NCBI RefSeq assembly: GCF_030158815.1
Contig: NZ_BPFZ01000003.1
Location: forward strand, 124,001-188,000
Reading direction: 5' to 3'
Source: Candidatus Phycosocius spiralis
GTDB lineage: Bacteria; Pseudomonadota; Alphaproteobacteria; Caulobacterales; Aquidulcibacteraceae
DNA length: 64,000 nucleotides
The position numbers and the translations under genes were made by a program. Positions 27,524 to 36,102 of this stretch are shown piece after piece (the first letter of the stretch is position 1; every line of letters begins with the position of its first letter). The notes beneath the pieces are model-generated. The model was not told the DNA's origin. It was given only the letters and a program-made list of their open reading frames with translations, and did not search any database.

Positions 27524-28753
27524 TTAAGCGCCAGCCCCGATCTCTTTCATCGAAATAGACATATCAGCCAACCGCGCTGGTGCAAGATGTCCTTGCCGTG
27601 CGATGATCTGCTTACCCACCATGAATGCAGGGGGCATGTTGATAGCGTCCACCGCCAATAAGCGATTTGCGCCATCGAGATGGAAGACGGCAAACTGCCT
27701 TGATGCAGCATCCCCGCGGACCACCGATTGGGTTGCCCCCATAGAAAGGCCGACAATCTGCAATTTGATGTCATATTGATCCGACCAAAACCAAGGTACT
27801 TCTTCAACCGGACGGGGTAAGCCAAGGATGGACGCTGCGGCAAACTTGGCTTGCTCCAAAGCATTATGGACGCTTTCAAGGCGGCTACGGCGGTGATCGT
27901 AATGAACCAAGGGGCGACTGGCGCAATCCCCAATCGCATAGATGTGCGGGTCACTGGTGCGGGCATCTAGGTCAGTTTCAATGCCATCACTTGCAGAAAG
28001 ACCTGCCGCTTGCGCCAATTGGGCATTGGGCACAATACCAATCGCGACTAACACAAGATGAGCGGCAATAATCTGCCCGTCTTCGAGTTTAACACCGCGA
28101 ACCTGTTTATCGCCCACTAAGGCGGCAATTCGTACATTGTTTAACATTGTCACGCCCGCTTGGCGATGCAAGTCTTCAAAAAAGGTAGAAATAACGGGTG
28201 GTGCCACACGTGCCAGCATGCGGGTCGCGGCTTCTAAAATCGTGACCTCAAGCCCGGCCTTGATGGCAATTGCTGCAACTTCTAGCCCAATATAGCCCCC
28301 GCCAATGATCACAAGCTTCTTGCCAGGCAGAAAATTCTCTCGCAAACCGTCTGCATCGCCAATGTTGCGCAGATAATGTACACCAGCCAATTCAGCGCCC
28401 GGACAGGATAGACGACGCACGCTAGAACCGGTCGCAATAATGGCCACATCATAGTGAAAAGCTTGTCCATCACTAGTTTTGACCACTTGGGTCACGCGGT
28501 CTAACTCGGTGGCAGGCACATCAAAATAGGTTTCGACATGCTCTTGGTCCCAAAATTCTTGGGGTTTCAAAGTGATCCGGTCGAGGCCCGTGGCACCGGA
28601 AAGATAGGCCTTTGACAGTGGTGGGCGCTGATAAGGTGCCAAGCCTTCGTTCCCCAACATCACCAAACGGCCCTGATAATCCCCAGCACGCAGACTATGG
28701 GCGGCTTGTGCGGCCGCTTGCCCAGCGCCAATGATGACAATGCGATCAACCAT
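27524..28753 (-). CDS. NAD(P)H-dependent FAD ferredoxin reductase
   Basis: The 409-residue flavoprotein begins with the FAD-binding VDRIVIIGAGQAAAQAAHSL. It has PYQRPPLSKAYLSG, the ATGSSVRRL segment, and the NAD-binding VIIGGGYIGLEVAAIA near residue 148. YAIGDCASRPL near residue 275 closes the FAD site. It resembles putidaredoxin and rhodocoxin reductases. Together with the neighbouring ferredoxin it forms a class-I electron-transfer chain. Confidence 0.92.
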   Translation of the reverse strand: MVDRIVIIGAGQAAAQAAHSLRAGDYQGRLVMLGNEGLAPYQRPPLSKAYLSGATGLDRITLKPQEFWDQEHVETYFDVPATELDRVTQVVKTSDGQAFHYDVAIIATGSSVRRLSCPGAELAGVHYLRNIGDADGLRENFLPGKKLVIIGGGYIGLEVAAIAIKAGLEVTILEAATRMLARVAPPVISTFFEDLHRQAGVTMLNNVRIAALVGDKQVRGVKLEDGQIIAAHLVLVAIGIVPNAQLAQAAGLSASDGIETDLDARTSDPHIYAIGDCASRPLVHYDHRRSRLESVHNALEQAKFAAASILGLPRPVEEVPWFWSDQYDIKLQIVGLSMGATQSVVRGDAASRQFAVFHLDGANRLLAVDAINMPPAFMVGKQIIARQGHLAPARLADMSISMKEIGAGA

Positions 28754-28923
28754 GTATGACGTGCCACCCCTATGCTTGCCTATTGTTGCTTGGTACTAGA
28801 ATGTCGCAATTGGGCTGTGAAGCAATCTACTGACAAAGCTCAACACCATGCTGACTCTTTTGTCTAATAGCCTGTTTGGCTAAGTTGGGTTCTGTTCAAT
28901 ACGGCCAGAATGGGAATGAAGCA

Positions 28924-30261
28924 ATGTTTGGGTGGGGAAAAAAGAAACCAAATCAGGCGGCGACACCGGTCATGGCATCAAAAGCCGACGGGGTAGAAAT
29001 CGCAAACTCCCATCCATTCGCTGCCCTCCTTAATGTGCAAGTCGACGACCCCGACATGTTACGTGAAGTTGGCCCCTTGGTTGAAGCAGCAGCCATGGCG
29101 ATGACGGGTGTGACGGGAATTGAAAGCACCTATGAACCTACTTCCATTGCGATCCGCTTGTTGTGTGCACCAGACGCTGACCCTGATTTGATTTTCTTAA
29201 CCGCTCGGGCTGGCTCTTTAGCGATTGCAGGCACGTTGGAAGGTCGCGCAAGACTTACTATCCTTGAAGCGCGAGCCGATGGGTCCTTAGGTCATGCCTA
29301 TGCCATCAACCCAAGCGCTGTCCCAACTGAGCTTGCACCCACCGATATGATCGGCAAATTGGTGGAGGGATTACAACGCTCCTCCTCCCGCTTGGCCGAA
29401 GGAGTAAGTGCCGTATTGACCAAGGCAAAACTTGATACCCAGACCTTGGACGATCTTGAAGAATTGCTGATCACCGCTGACCTTGGTGCGCCCGCTTCCG
29501 CACGCATTCGCGCTGCACTCAGCAAGGAGCGCTTTGGCAAAGATATCACCACCCAAAAAGTCAAAGAGGCTCTAGCAGCCGAAATCGCGGCCATACTCAG
29601 CCCATTTGAAACCACACACTCACCCTTTGAAGGGCCGGGGCCACGCGTCATATTATTTGTTGGCGTCAATGGGTCAGGCAAAACTACAACCATTGGCAAG
29701 ATCGCCTATAATCTGAGTGCGGCAGGCCATAAGGTCATGCTAGCCGCGGGGGACACGTTTCGCGCCGCAGCGGTTGAGCAATTAAAAGTTTGGGGTGAAC
29801 GCTGCAATGTGCCCGTTGTGGCGCGAGAAACGGGCTTAGATGCTGCGGGCCTTGCCTATGAGGCTTTTGAGCGCGCTAAAGCCGAAAGGATGGATGTGCT
29901 TTTGATCGATACGGCTGGGCGACTGTCAAACAAGACGGAATTAATGAGTGAATTGGCCAAAATTGTGCGTGTGATCGGTAAAGTTGACCCATTGGCCCCA
30001 CACGAAACATGGCTAGTCCTCGATGCAACCGTGGGCCAAAATGCCATTGCCCAAACCGAGGCTTTCCGCCATGCTGCCGGCATCACTGGCCTTGTGATGA
30101 CAAAGCTTGACGGCACAGCAAAGGGTGGTGTTTTGGTTGCCGTCACAGACCGACATAAGTTGCCCATCCGTTTCATTGGTGTCGGTGAACACGCCGACGA
30201 TCTCCAACCTTTCTCTGCGCACGCTTTTGCACACGCCTTGGTTGGATTGAGGACGCTTTGA
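28924..30261 (+). CDS. ftsY: Signal recognition particle receptor FtsY with unusual N-terminal domain
   Basis: FtsY is the membrane-associated SRP receptor GTPase. The NG domain occupies about residues 145-445, with FVGVNGSGKTTTIGKIAYNL (P-loop), AAGDTFRAAAVEQL, LIDTAGRLSNK and VMTKLDGTAKGGVLVAV. In place of the usual acidic, low-complexity N-terminal region there is an apparently folded segment at about residues 28-128 (SHPFAALLNVQVDDPDMLRE and beyond) that I do not recognise. The start is taken at ATG 28924 (MFGWGKKK, a membrane-binding-like basic start). metZ begins one base after the stop. Confidence 0.95.
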   Translation: MFGWGKKKPNQAATPVMASKADGVEIANSHPFAALLNVQVDDPDMLREVGPLVEAAAMAMTGVTGIESTYEPTSIAIRLLCAPDADPDLIFLTARAGSLAIAGTLEGRARLTILEARADGSLGHAYAINPSAVPTELAPTDMIGKLVEGLQRSSSRLAEGVSAVLTKAKLDTQTLDDLEELLITADLGAPASARIRAALSKERFGKDITTQKVKEALAAEIAAILSPFETTHSPFEGPGPRVILFVGVNGSGKTTTIGKIAYNLSAAGHKVMLAAGDTFRAAAVEQLKVWGERCNVPVVARETGLDAAGLAYEAFERAKAERMDVLLIDTAGRLSNKTELMSELAKIVRVIGKVDPLAPHETWLVLDATVGQNAIAQTEAFRHAAGITGLVMTKLDGTAKGGVLVAVTDRHKLPIRFIGVGEHADDLQPFSAHAFAHALVGLRTL

Positions 30262-30262
30262 T

Positions 30263-31480
30263 ATGACAGACGAGAGCCAAGAGGACCAATCTAAGCACAT
30301 GCTGGGTCTTGAGACGATCTTGGTGCGCGGCGGTCAGACCCGATCGGCGCACAAAGAGACCAGCGAAGCCCTGTTTTTGACCTCAGGCTTTGTCTATGAC
30401 AGTGCTGAGGAAGCCGAAGCGCGCTTTAAGGGTGAAGCGCCCGGCTATCTCTACGGGCGCTATGCCAACCCAACCAACACGATGTTACAAGAACGACTGC
30501 GCGCTTTAGATGGAGCGCAGGCCTGTCGCTTGACAGCTAGCGGCATGGCGGCGGTGACTGCCGCCCTGATAGCACCCTTAAGGTGTGGAGATCATGTTAT
30601 TGCTGGAAAAGCATTGTTTTCGTCGTGCCGCTGGGTGATAGAGACGTTCATGCCGCGTTACGGCATTGAAGTGACGTTAGTAGACTCGACCGATCTTGCT
30701 GCTTGGAAAGTCGCTATACAACCCAATACAAAAATGCTTTTCTTGGAAAGCCCCAGTAATCCCACTTTAGAAATCAGCGACATTGAGGCCATAGCCGCCA
30801 TCGCACATTCGGCTGGCGCGCGCCTGATTGTCGACAATATTTTTGCCTCTCCCATCCTTCAGCGCCCATTTGAACATGGGGCAGATGTGGTGGTCTATTC
30901 AACCACCAAACATATGGATGGGGCGGGGCGTACGCTGGGTGGTGCCATTTTGGGTTTATCCAGCTTTATAGAAGAGCATATTGACCCCTATCTGCGCCAC
31001 ACGGGTCCTGCAATGTCGCCGTTTGTAGCCTGGAATGTCCTCAAAGGCCTTGAAACCTTATCGATGCGGGTGGAGCGGGCCAGTGACAGTGCAGCCAAAC
31101 TAAGCGACCTAATCGCCAATCACAAAGCTGTGCGCGCCGTACGTTATCCCTTTAGGCCCGATCATCCCCATTATGAATTAGCCAAGCGTCAAATGAAATC
31201 TGGCGGCACCTTGGTGGCTTTTGAACTGGTCGGTGGGAAGAAGGCAGCCTTTGCTTTCCTGGACGCGCTCAAAATTGTTGACATTTCCAATAATCTTGGC
31301 GATTCAAAGAGCCTGGCTACCCATCCTGCGACAACCACCCATTATTCCTTTGCTCCTGACGTGCAGCTTGATTTGGGCGTGACACCGGGATTGATACGCC
31401 TTTCTGTGGGCATAGAGGCCTGTGACGACCTTTGTCGCGATATAGCCGTGGCATTAGATGCAGCCCTGACTGTGGAATAA
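30263..31480 (+). CDS. metZ: O-succinylhomoserine sulfhydrylase
   Basis: This Cys/Met-metabolism PLP enzyme makes homocysteine from O-succinylhomoserine and sulfide. The 405-residue protein has YGRYANPTNTMLQERL, LTASGMAAVTAAL, FLESPSNPTLEISDI, VDNIFASPILQRP and the PLP lysine motif YSTTKHMDGAGR. The pattern DNIFASP and LGGAILG favours MetZ over cystathionine synthase or lyase, though substrate use is not proven by sequence. It is tightly coupled to ftsY. Confidence 0.92.
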   Translation: MTDESQEDQSKHMLGLETILVRGGQTRSAHKETSEALFLTSGFVYDSAEEAEARFKGEAPGYLYGRYANPTNTMLQERLRALDGAQACRLTASGMAAVTAALIAPLRCGDHVIAGKALFSSCRWVIETFMPRYGIEVTLVDSTDLAAWKVAIQPNTKMLFLESPSNPTLEISDIEAIAAIAHSAGARLIVDNIFASPILQRPFEHGADVVVYSTTKHMDGAGRTLGGAILGLSSFIEEHIDPYLRHTGPAMSPFVAWNVLKGLETLSMRVERASDSAAKLSDLIANHKAVRAVRYPFRPDHPHYELAKRQMKSGGTLVAFELVGGKKAAFAFLDALKIVDISNNLGDSKSLATHPATTTHYSFAPDVQLDLGVTPGLIRLSVGIEACDDLCRDIAVALDAALTVE

Positions 31481-31486
31481 TTTGGA

Positions 31487-31966
31487 TTATTCGCGCCCCT
31501 CTCTATGTCGCTGTGCAAGGATAGCACGCGCACCATCTTGTACCAAAACCTTCATCATTGGATCGGTATCTGCGTCATCGCGAAGGGCTTGAAAGGCGAT
31601 GATTATAATGGTTTGCATAACCTCTTGATCGGGAATGAAATCGCTTTGGGTATCTTGTAAATACTGACAGATTAGATTTGCGGCTAACCCCAAATAAACT
31701 TTGCCTACGCTTCCAGCTAGCCCCCTTATCTCATGGGCATTATCCCAGATCAGGTCCCGAATATTGCCTGTTCCATTTTCGAGAGTTTCAGAGATTTCCT
31801 CCAGCAAGCGATGCACTTCAAGTACAAGAGGAGGGATCATTTCAGCCAAAATCATTTCAGCCTTATAATAGACTTCTGAAGTGAGTACGTTAGCAGCGGG
31901 TTCACCCACTAATCGTTGCAACCGAAAACTTGGCGGGGTGAGTTGGGCGGGGGTATTGAGACTCAT
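31487..31966 (-). CDS. Probable histidine phosphotransfer (HPt)-like protein
   Basis: The 159-residue helical protein contains NAHEIRGLAGSVG around residues 76-88. This matches the HPt pattern (aH-lkG-ag-lG), with His78 as the predicted phosphorylated residue, followed by a LAANLICQYLQD helix. The start overlaps the stop of the response-regulator gene (ATGA), so the two are translated together and probably exchange phosphate. No histidine kinase is adjacent. The HPt call rests on motif and partner only; no named family recognised. Confidence 0.6.
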   Translation of the reverse strand: MSLNTPAQLTPPSFRLQRLVGEPAANVLTSEVYYKAEMILAEMIPPLVLEVHRLLEEISETLENGTGNIRDLIWDNAHEIRGLAGSVGKVYLGLAANLICQYLQDTQSDFIPDQEVMQTIIIIAFQALRDDADTDPMMKVLVQDGARAILAQRHREGRE

Positions 31967-32496
31967 GAAGTGGGTTCCTGGTATAGATTGCGTTGGGCTT
32001 CCTTTTCTTTTTCATCACCTTTGCGGCGCCATGGGCCTAAAAACTCCTTGCCAATTCCCCTTCGTCGACATGGGCCAGTATAGGAACTGGTTTTAACAAA
32101 GGCTCGCGGCCGATCGATCACCGCGACGATACGATCCAATAAAGTCTTGGCAGAGATTGGTTTGGCTACAAGTTCATTTATCCCCGAATCGCGCGCTGAC
32201 ATGACTTTGGTTCGCTCGGTGTGGCCAGTCATCATGATAATAGGGACGAACGGAAACGGGCTATCAGCAGCTGTGCGGATCATTTGGGTAAATTCCAACC
32301 CATCGATCGGAAACATGTTTAGATCAACGATCACGATATCTGGAACCCCCGCGCGCATAACTTCCATGGCATCTGCGCCATCGCTGGCTTCTTTGACAGT
32401 CCCAATCCCAACCCCACGCAAAATCGCAACCACAATCGACCGCATATGCGGGTTGTCGTCCACCACCAAAACATGAAGAGAGGCTAATCCAGCCAT
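31963..32496 (-). CDS. CheY-like single-domain response regulator with Arg-rich tail
   Basis: The 177-residue receiver protein has the acidic pair D13/D14 (VLVVDDNPHMRS), the phospho-acceptor D58 (VIVDLNM), T90 (IIMMTGHTERTK) and K112 (LVAKPIS). After the receiver comes RAFVKTSSYTGPCRRRG, the FVxTxxYxGPxRRR motif seen in many alphaproteobacterial CheY-like proteins, then a charged tail. Arg-rich CheY-like proteins of Caulobacter (Cle) bind cyclic di-GMP; membership here is a possibility, not shown. No DNA-binding domain is present. Confidence 0.88.
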   Translation of the reverse strand: MAGLASLHVLVVDDNPHMRSIVVAILRGVGIGTVKEASDGADAMEVMRAGVPDIVIVDLNMFPIDGLEFTQMIRTAADSPFPFVPIIMMTGHTERTKVMSARDSGINELVAKPISAKTLLDRIVAVIDRPRAFVKTSSYTGPCRRRGIGKEFLGPWRRKGDEKEKEAQRNLYQEPTS

Positions 32497-32608
32497 TCAC
32501 AGAAATTCCACACACATCAATCAGCTTCAGCAACAAGGGCTAGTTTGCCTTAAGTTCGTTAAATCGATCTTACTGAAAGTCGGCTTAACCCGTTTTTGAC
32601 ACGCAACC

Positions 32609-33314
32609 TTATCGGGTAAAGCCAACATCTGTTGGAACGACATCAAATTCGAGATGGGTGGCCGATTTTAAATTCGGATGCGCTGGGCGGAATACCGGTT
32701 TTTTGGCTTCCAGTGGCAGACTAACTTTACGCCCATCCGCTAGGATAGCACGACCAGTGCTAACACCTTCAAAGCTGACACCTTTTAGCTTTGGAATCAT
32801 AAAAGAAGCGGGCCCCATCCTTGAAACTGCGGCCGCATAATCCGTCAAGCTATTATTAACCGCCTGAACTGGAATAGATTTAGCTAATGCGATCGTAGGC
32901 TTCAAACTCAATTTAACGCTGCCCTGATTTAGAGAAGCTTGAATTTCAATCACACCATTTTTGAACATGTTCACATCAGGTAGATTGAGGACTTGGCCCT
33001 GACTATTAAGCTCGATCGGGGTCCGTGTTGTAGCCTGCACATAGTCCATTCGCGGACGAGCACGAGAGTCCCTACCACTCAAAATATTTGAGTGTAAATC
33101 CATCGCGATCCTCTGGCGGCAAACTTAAATACAAATCATAATAAGGAAACAATTTTGCAACAGGAATTTGGTGCGGCTTGTCGGCCTTATTGAGCTTTTG
33201 TGAACCAGCTTGAGCATGGACACTCAACCCCAGCATCGATGTGGCACACATCATGCCAAAGATAAGCAAATGGGGAAACATCTTCATGGCTAAACCATGA
33301 TGGTTTGTTCGCAC
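32609..33314 (-). pseudogene. Frameshifted secreted protein of unknown function
   Basis: Two overlapping frames read as one broken gene. The 5' frame (33314 down to a TAG near 33072) encodes a signal peptide (MKMFPHLLIFGMMCATSMLG, cut after HAQA) and AKLFPYYDLYLSLPPEDRDG. The 3' frame (to 32609) continues with RDSRARPRMDYVQATTRTP and GRAILADGRKVSLPLEAKKP. Removing one base of the four-base run at 33081-33084 fuses them through TLKYLSGRDSR into about 230 residues. The product resembles uncharacterised exported proteins of other alphaproteobacteria, from memory only. It may be a real mutation or a sequencing error in the homopolymer. Confidence 0.65.
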
Positions 33315-33788
33315 TTTGTCACATTACATTTCTGTATGCCACTTTAAGAGCACATGTTTGGCATTCAAACAGGTTAGGCGATCACTTTCCCCGACCCCCT
33401 AACAATGAAATGATCAAAACATGCTGAATTAGCAGGTCGCTTTGTACCATTTGGAGGGTGGGGGTCAAAGGCTTAACTCCAATAAAGACCCATTTATCAA
33501 TCGGCGGCACCTTATTCACTTCAGAAGCCACACATTCGAGCAAGGTGCATCTGCGCCATGTTTGGCGTCAAAGTCGTTATTGGTAACTGAGGCAGCACTA
33601 AGATGCCACGATGTTGTTCAATGCCAACCCAGCAGGGGAACGAACAATAGATGAGAAGTCAAACTAGACAAATCGCTGGTAGATCCATGCCTCTATGGAT
33701 CCACTATCTTTGCCACCCCATGAATAGGCATTATGGCGCAGATCAAGGTGAACTGGGTGCTTTGACGAGTAAAACGACTGCTAGATTT
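33315..33788. other. Intergenic gap, no gene supported
   Basis: These 474 bp separate the frameshifted gene from the methyltransferase gene. A 70-codon open frame at 33442-33654 has no ribosome site and no recognisable sequence. I see no RNA gene or clear repeat. The 3' part may carry the terminator of the methyltransferase gene, but I find no strong hairpin. Confidence 0.5.
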
Positions 33789-35867
33789 CTAAGTCGATCG
33801 TTTATTTTTTGCCTTTGTCTTTGATGGGGTCTTCCAGTCTGGCTTTTTTGTAGATGGCCGCTTGGTGCCTGTTTTTTGCTTGGATCGTTCAGCCTTCGTC
33901 GACATTTTTGACCCTAAAGAGACTTTATTGCTTGTTGTTTTGCTGCGCTTACCGGCTAGTGCTATTTTTTTTGTCTTTGACTGCTTCAACTGCGCTTTTT
34001 TCTTGGGCGGTTGGTTTTGAGTAAAGGTTTTTGTTTTTGGCTTTTTGCGATCCTTTACCTTTGCCACCTCCTCTTTACGAGTTCGCGGAGAAACGGATTT
34101 GGCTTCAGGCTCATCGCGCTTCACCTGACTTTTGGCAGTGCTTGGTTCAGACTTGGTTGGCAGATCTTCAACCAACTTATCTTTGTGGGTTGGTTTGGCG
34201 TTGGCGAGATTTTGTTCAGACAAAGTGGTTAGAATTTCGGTATTACCCGACTGATTTGGTTTGATTTCCGGCAATGATGGTTCAGCGCTGCGGAACTGAG
34301 GGGCCGGTAAATCTGGGCTATTGGCTTCAGAAATATCCTCCGGTGCTGAGGATTTTGAACGAGAACCAGCTGCTCTTGTGCTTGTGCCTGATTTGCTTTC
34401 CGCGCCCAACTGATTGACGAAAGCCGGGTTGGATTGGAGAGGGGCTTGCAACCCCTCAGCAGGAACCGTGGTGGTTGGCGAGGTGATTGGCTTTGTGGTT
34501 ACGATCGGTTGGTCAGCTACATTTTGGTTAAAAGCTGGCTTGCGTTGATCAAGTTCGGATATCGCACTCTGGGGCTTCTCACTCTGGGGCTTCTCACTCT
34601 GGGGCTTCTCACTCTGGGGCTTCTCACTCTGGGGCTTCTCATTCTGGGACTTCTCATTCTGGGACTTTTTATCAATTTCTGGCTTGGATGCTAATTGGGC
34701 TTTGTCCTCTGCGGCCAACCGCTCCATGGTAGGATTTGTGGGCGTGGCTTGACTGGTTGTTGGCAACGATTGTGCACCAACCACTGGAGCTTGGTTAAAT
34801 GACTCACGCCGACCTCGCCTTGATGATCTAGGTGGAGGGGGTGGGGATGGTAGAATTGTGATCTGAACTTGGTCAGCAGCCATTTTCAGCGATGGGTCGG
34901 CTACGCCTGTTGCCGTGAGGGGTTTACGAAACCGCAATGTCATACGGTCACTCTCGCCGATCGCATCGTAGCGTCGTCTGTCAAAACTTGGATCGTCTGG
35001 CTCACCCACCATGGAAGTGCGCGACACCGGCGGCAAGGTCCACACCCCAAACGGATGATCTTTGGTATCGGCTGGATTAGCGTTGATTTCAGAGCGACCC
35101 GCAAATTCAAAGCCAGCCTCACGGGCAAGTTGAATCACGTAATCTTCGCGCACATAGCCATCCTTAGCTAAAGGATCTTGGGGTTCATCTGTGCGACCGC
35201 GATGCTCCTCAATACCCAAAATGCCACCTGGCTTGAGAACAAAAAAGAAGTCGGCAAATGCTTTTTCAACCCAACCTTGGGCCATCCAATTATGGATGTT
35301 ACGAAAGGTCAAAACTCTGTCCACGCTATTGGCAGGGGCAAGCGGACTTGATTTAGGGCCAAAGGGCTCAACACTAACTGTACCGTAGACCGATGGATTA
35401 GCTGCGAACCGGCTTCGATAGGCTTCTACGATTTGACGGACCACATTAGAGTTTGACGATTCTGCATCAAAGTGGCCCACGATCAATTTGCCATCACCTT
35501 GTTTTAAATATGGCCCCAAGATCGAAGTGTACCAACCTTGACCGGGCCAAATTTCAACAACTGTGTCGCTTGGCCGTACAGCAAAAAATTGCAAACTGGC
35601 TTCAGGGTTACGCCAGCGATCACGCTTAGTGTCGATTCGTTGTTCGCTATGAATAGCTCGGCGCAAATAGGATTTTGCAAGTTCATCTAAAACCGGAATG
35701 GGTTCGATGCTTCGGGATGATAGGATAGACGATGCCTGATCGATGGGGCTAACGCCCGCCTGAGGCTCGCTTGATTGGGGGAGTATGCCTTGAGCCGAAG
35801 CAGAAACAACCCAAATGACCACCAGCAAGCTGGTGGATACGGCGAGTGCCAAAGCGCGATGTCTCAT
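33789..35867 (-). CDS. Exported methyltransferase-like protein (COG4798 type) with repeat-rich basic tail
   Basis: The product (692 residues from ATG 35867; a GTG at 35891 is possible) has a signal peptide (MRHRALALAVSTSLLVVIWV, cut after SAQG). A Rossmann methyltransferase domain follows at about residues 60-300, with SDTVVEIWPGQGWYTSILGP as motif I, TFRNIHNWM and FFVLKPGGILGIEEHRG. It resembles predicted periplasmic methyltransferases of COG4798. After it come about 350 residues of low complexity: a Pro/Ser region, a run of EKPQS pentapeptides, and a Lys-rich end (KTKTFTQNQPPKKKAQLKQS) like histone-H1 tails. How an exported protein would get SAM is unclear. Confidence 0.75.
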   Translation of the reverse strand: MRHRALALAVSTSLLVVIWVVSASAQGILPQSSEPQAGVSPIDQASSILSSRSIEPIPVLDELAKSYLRRAIHSEQRIDTKRDRWRNPEASLQFFAVRPSDTVVEIWPGQGWYTSILGPYLKQGDGKLIVGHFDAESSNSNVVRQIVEAYRSRFAANPSVYGTVSVEPFGPKSSPLAPANSVDRVLTFRNIHNWMAQGWVEKAFADFFFVLKPGGILGIEEHRGRTDEPQDPLAKDGYVREDYVIQLAREAGFEFAGRSEINANPADTKDHPFGVWTLPPVSRTSMVGEPDDPSFDRRRYDAIGESDRMTLRFRKPLTATGVADPSLKMAADQVQITILPSPPPPPRSSRRGRRESFNQAPVVGAQSLPTTSQATPTNPTMERLAAEDKAQLASKPEIDKKSQNEKSQNEKPQSEKPQSEKPQSEKPQSEKPQSAISELDQRKPAFNQNVADQPIVTTKPITSPTTTVPAEGLQAPLQSNPAFVNQLGAESKSGTSTRAAGSRSKSSAPEDISEANSPDLPAPQFRSAEPSLPEIKPNQSGNTEILTTLSEQNLANAKPTHKDKLVEDLPTKSEPSTAKSQVKRDEPEAKSVSPRTRKEEVAKVKDRKKPKTKTFTQNQPPKKKAQLKQSKTKKIALAGKRSKTTSNKVSLGSKMSTKAERSKQKTGTKRPSTKKPDWKTPSKTKAKNKRST
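34566..34670 (-). repeat. 15-bp tandem repeat inside the methyltransferase-like gene
   Basis: Seven direct copies of a 15-bp unit lie head to tail. Five are identical (ACTCTGGGGCTTCTC on the plus strand) and two are diverged at the upstream-coding side. They are in frame and encode repeats of the pentapeptide EKPQS/EKSQN. Identity among the five suggests recent expansion by slippage, so copy number may vary between strains. Confidence 0.95.
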
Positions 35868-36010
35868 GCGCCTATATCTCTCATTGACCACATGCAGCCT
35901 GCCTTGAACAGTTCCAAAACTGAATTCAAGAAAATATGACTAGCCCAGTTTGATTAGCTGGCTCAAGCCTAATCGACATGAATTCTTTGTCAGATTTTAA
36001 TCCAACGCCT

Positions 36011-36040
36011 CTTGAACGGTAATAAAGCCGTGCCCAAATC
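36011..36040 (+). promoter_or_regulatory. Candidate RpoH (sigma-32) promoter of the small heat-shock gene
   Basis: CTTGAA at 36011-36016 is followed after 16 bp by CCCAAATC at 36033-36040. This partly matches the heat-shock promoter pattern CTTGAA-N13-17-CCCCATNT. It lies about 60-90 bp before the hsp20 start. The -35 half is exact and the -10 half approximate. Confidence 0.45.
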
Positions 36041-36083
36041 AAGCATGCGGCGCTGAAATTCAGGCCGTTATATACTCAAACCG

Positions 36084-36095
36084 TCGCTTTTAGGA
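36084..36095 (+). promoter_or_regulatory. ROSE-like RNA thermometer at the hsp20 ribosome site
   Basis: TCGCT (36084-36088), a TTT loop and AGGA (36092-36095, part of the Shine-Dalgarno AGGAGG) form the ROSE core U-C-G-C-U/A-G-G-A with the single bulged G. ROSE elements repress small heat-shock genes at low temperature in alphaproteobacteria. Upstream complementary stretches (CGG...CCG) could give the extra stems, but I did not fold the region. Confidence 0.5.
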
Positions 36096-36102
36096 GGACA
36101 AC

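Noticed and set aside
33442-33654. A 70-codon plus-strand frame in the intergenic gap
   Set aside because: No ribosome site, no hydrophobic or family features, and no coupling to a neighbour.
34566-34670. CRISPR-like direct repeats
   Set aside because: The 15-bp units are contiguous without spacers and encode in-frame pentapeptides within a protein.
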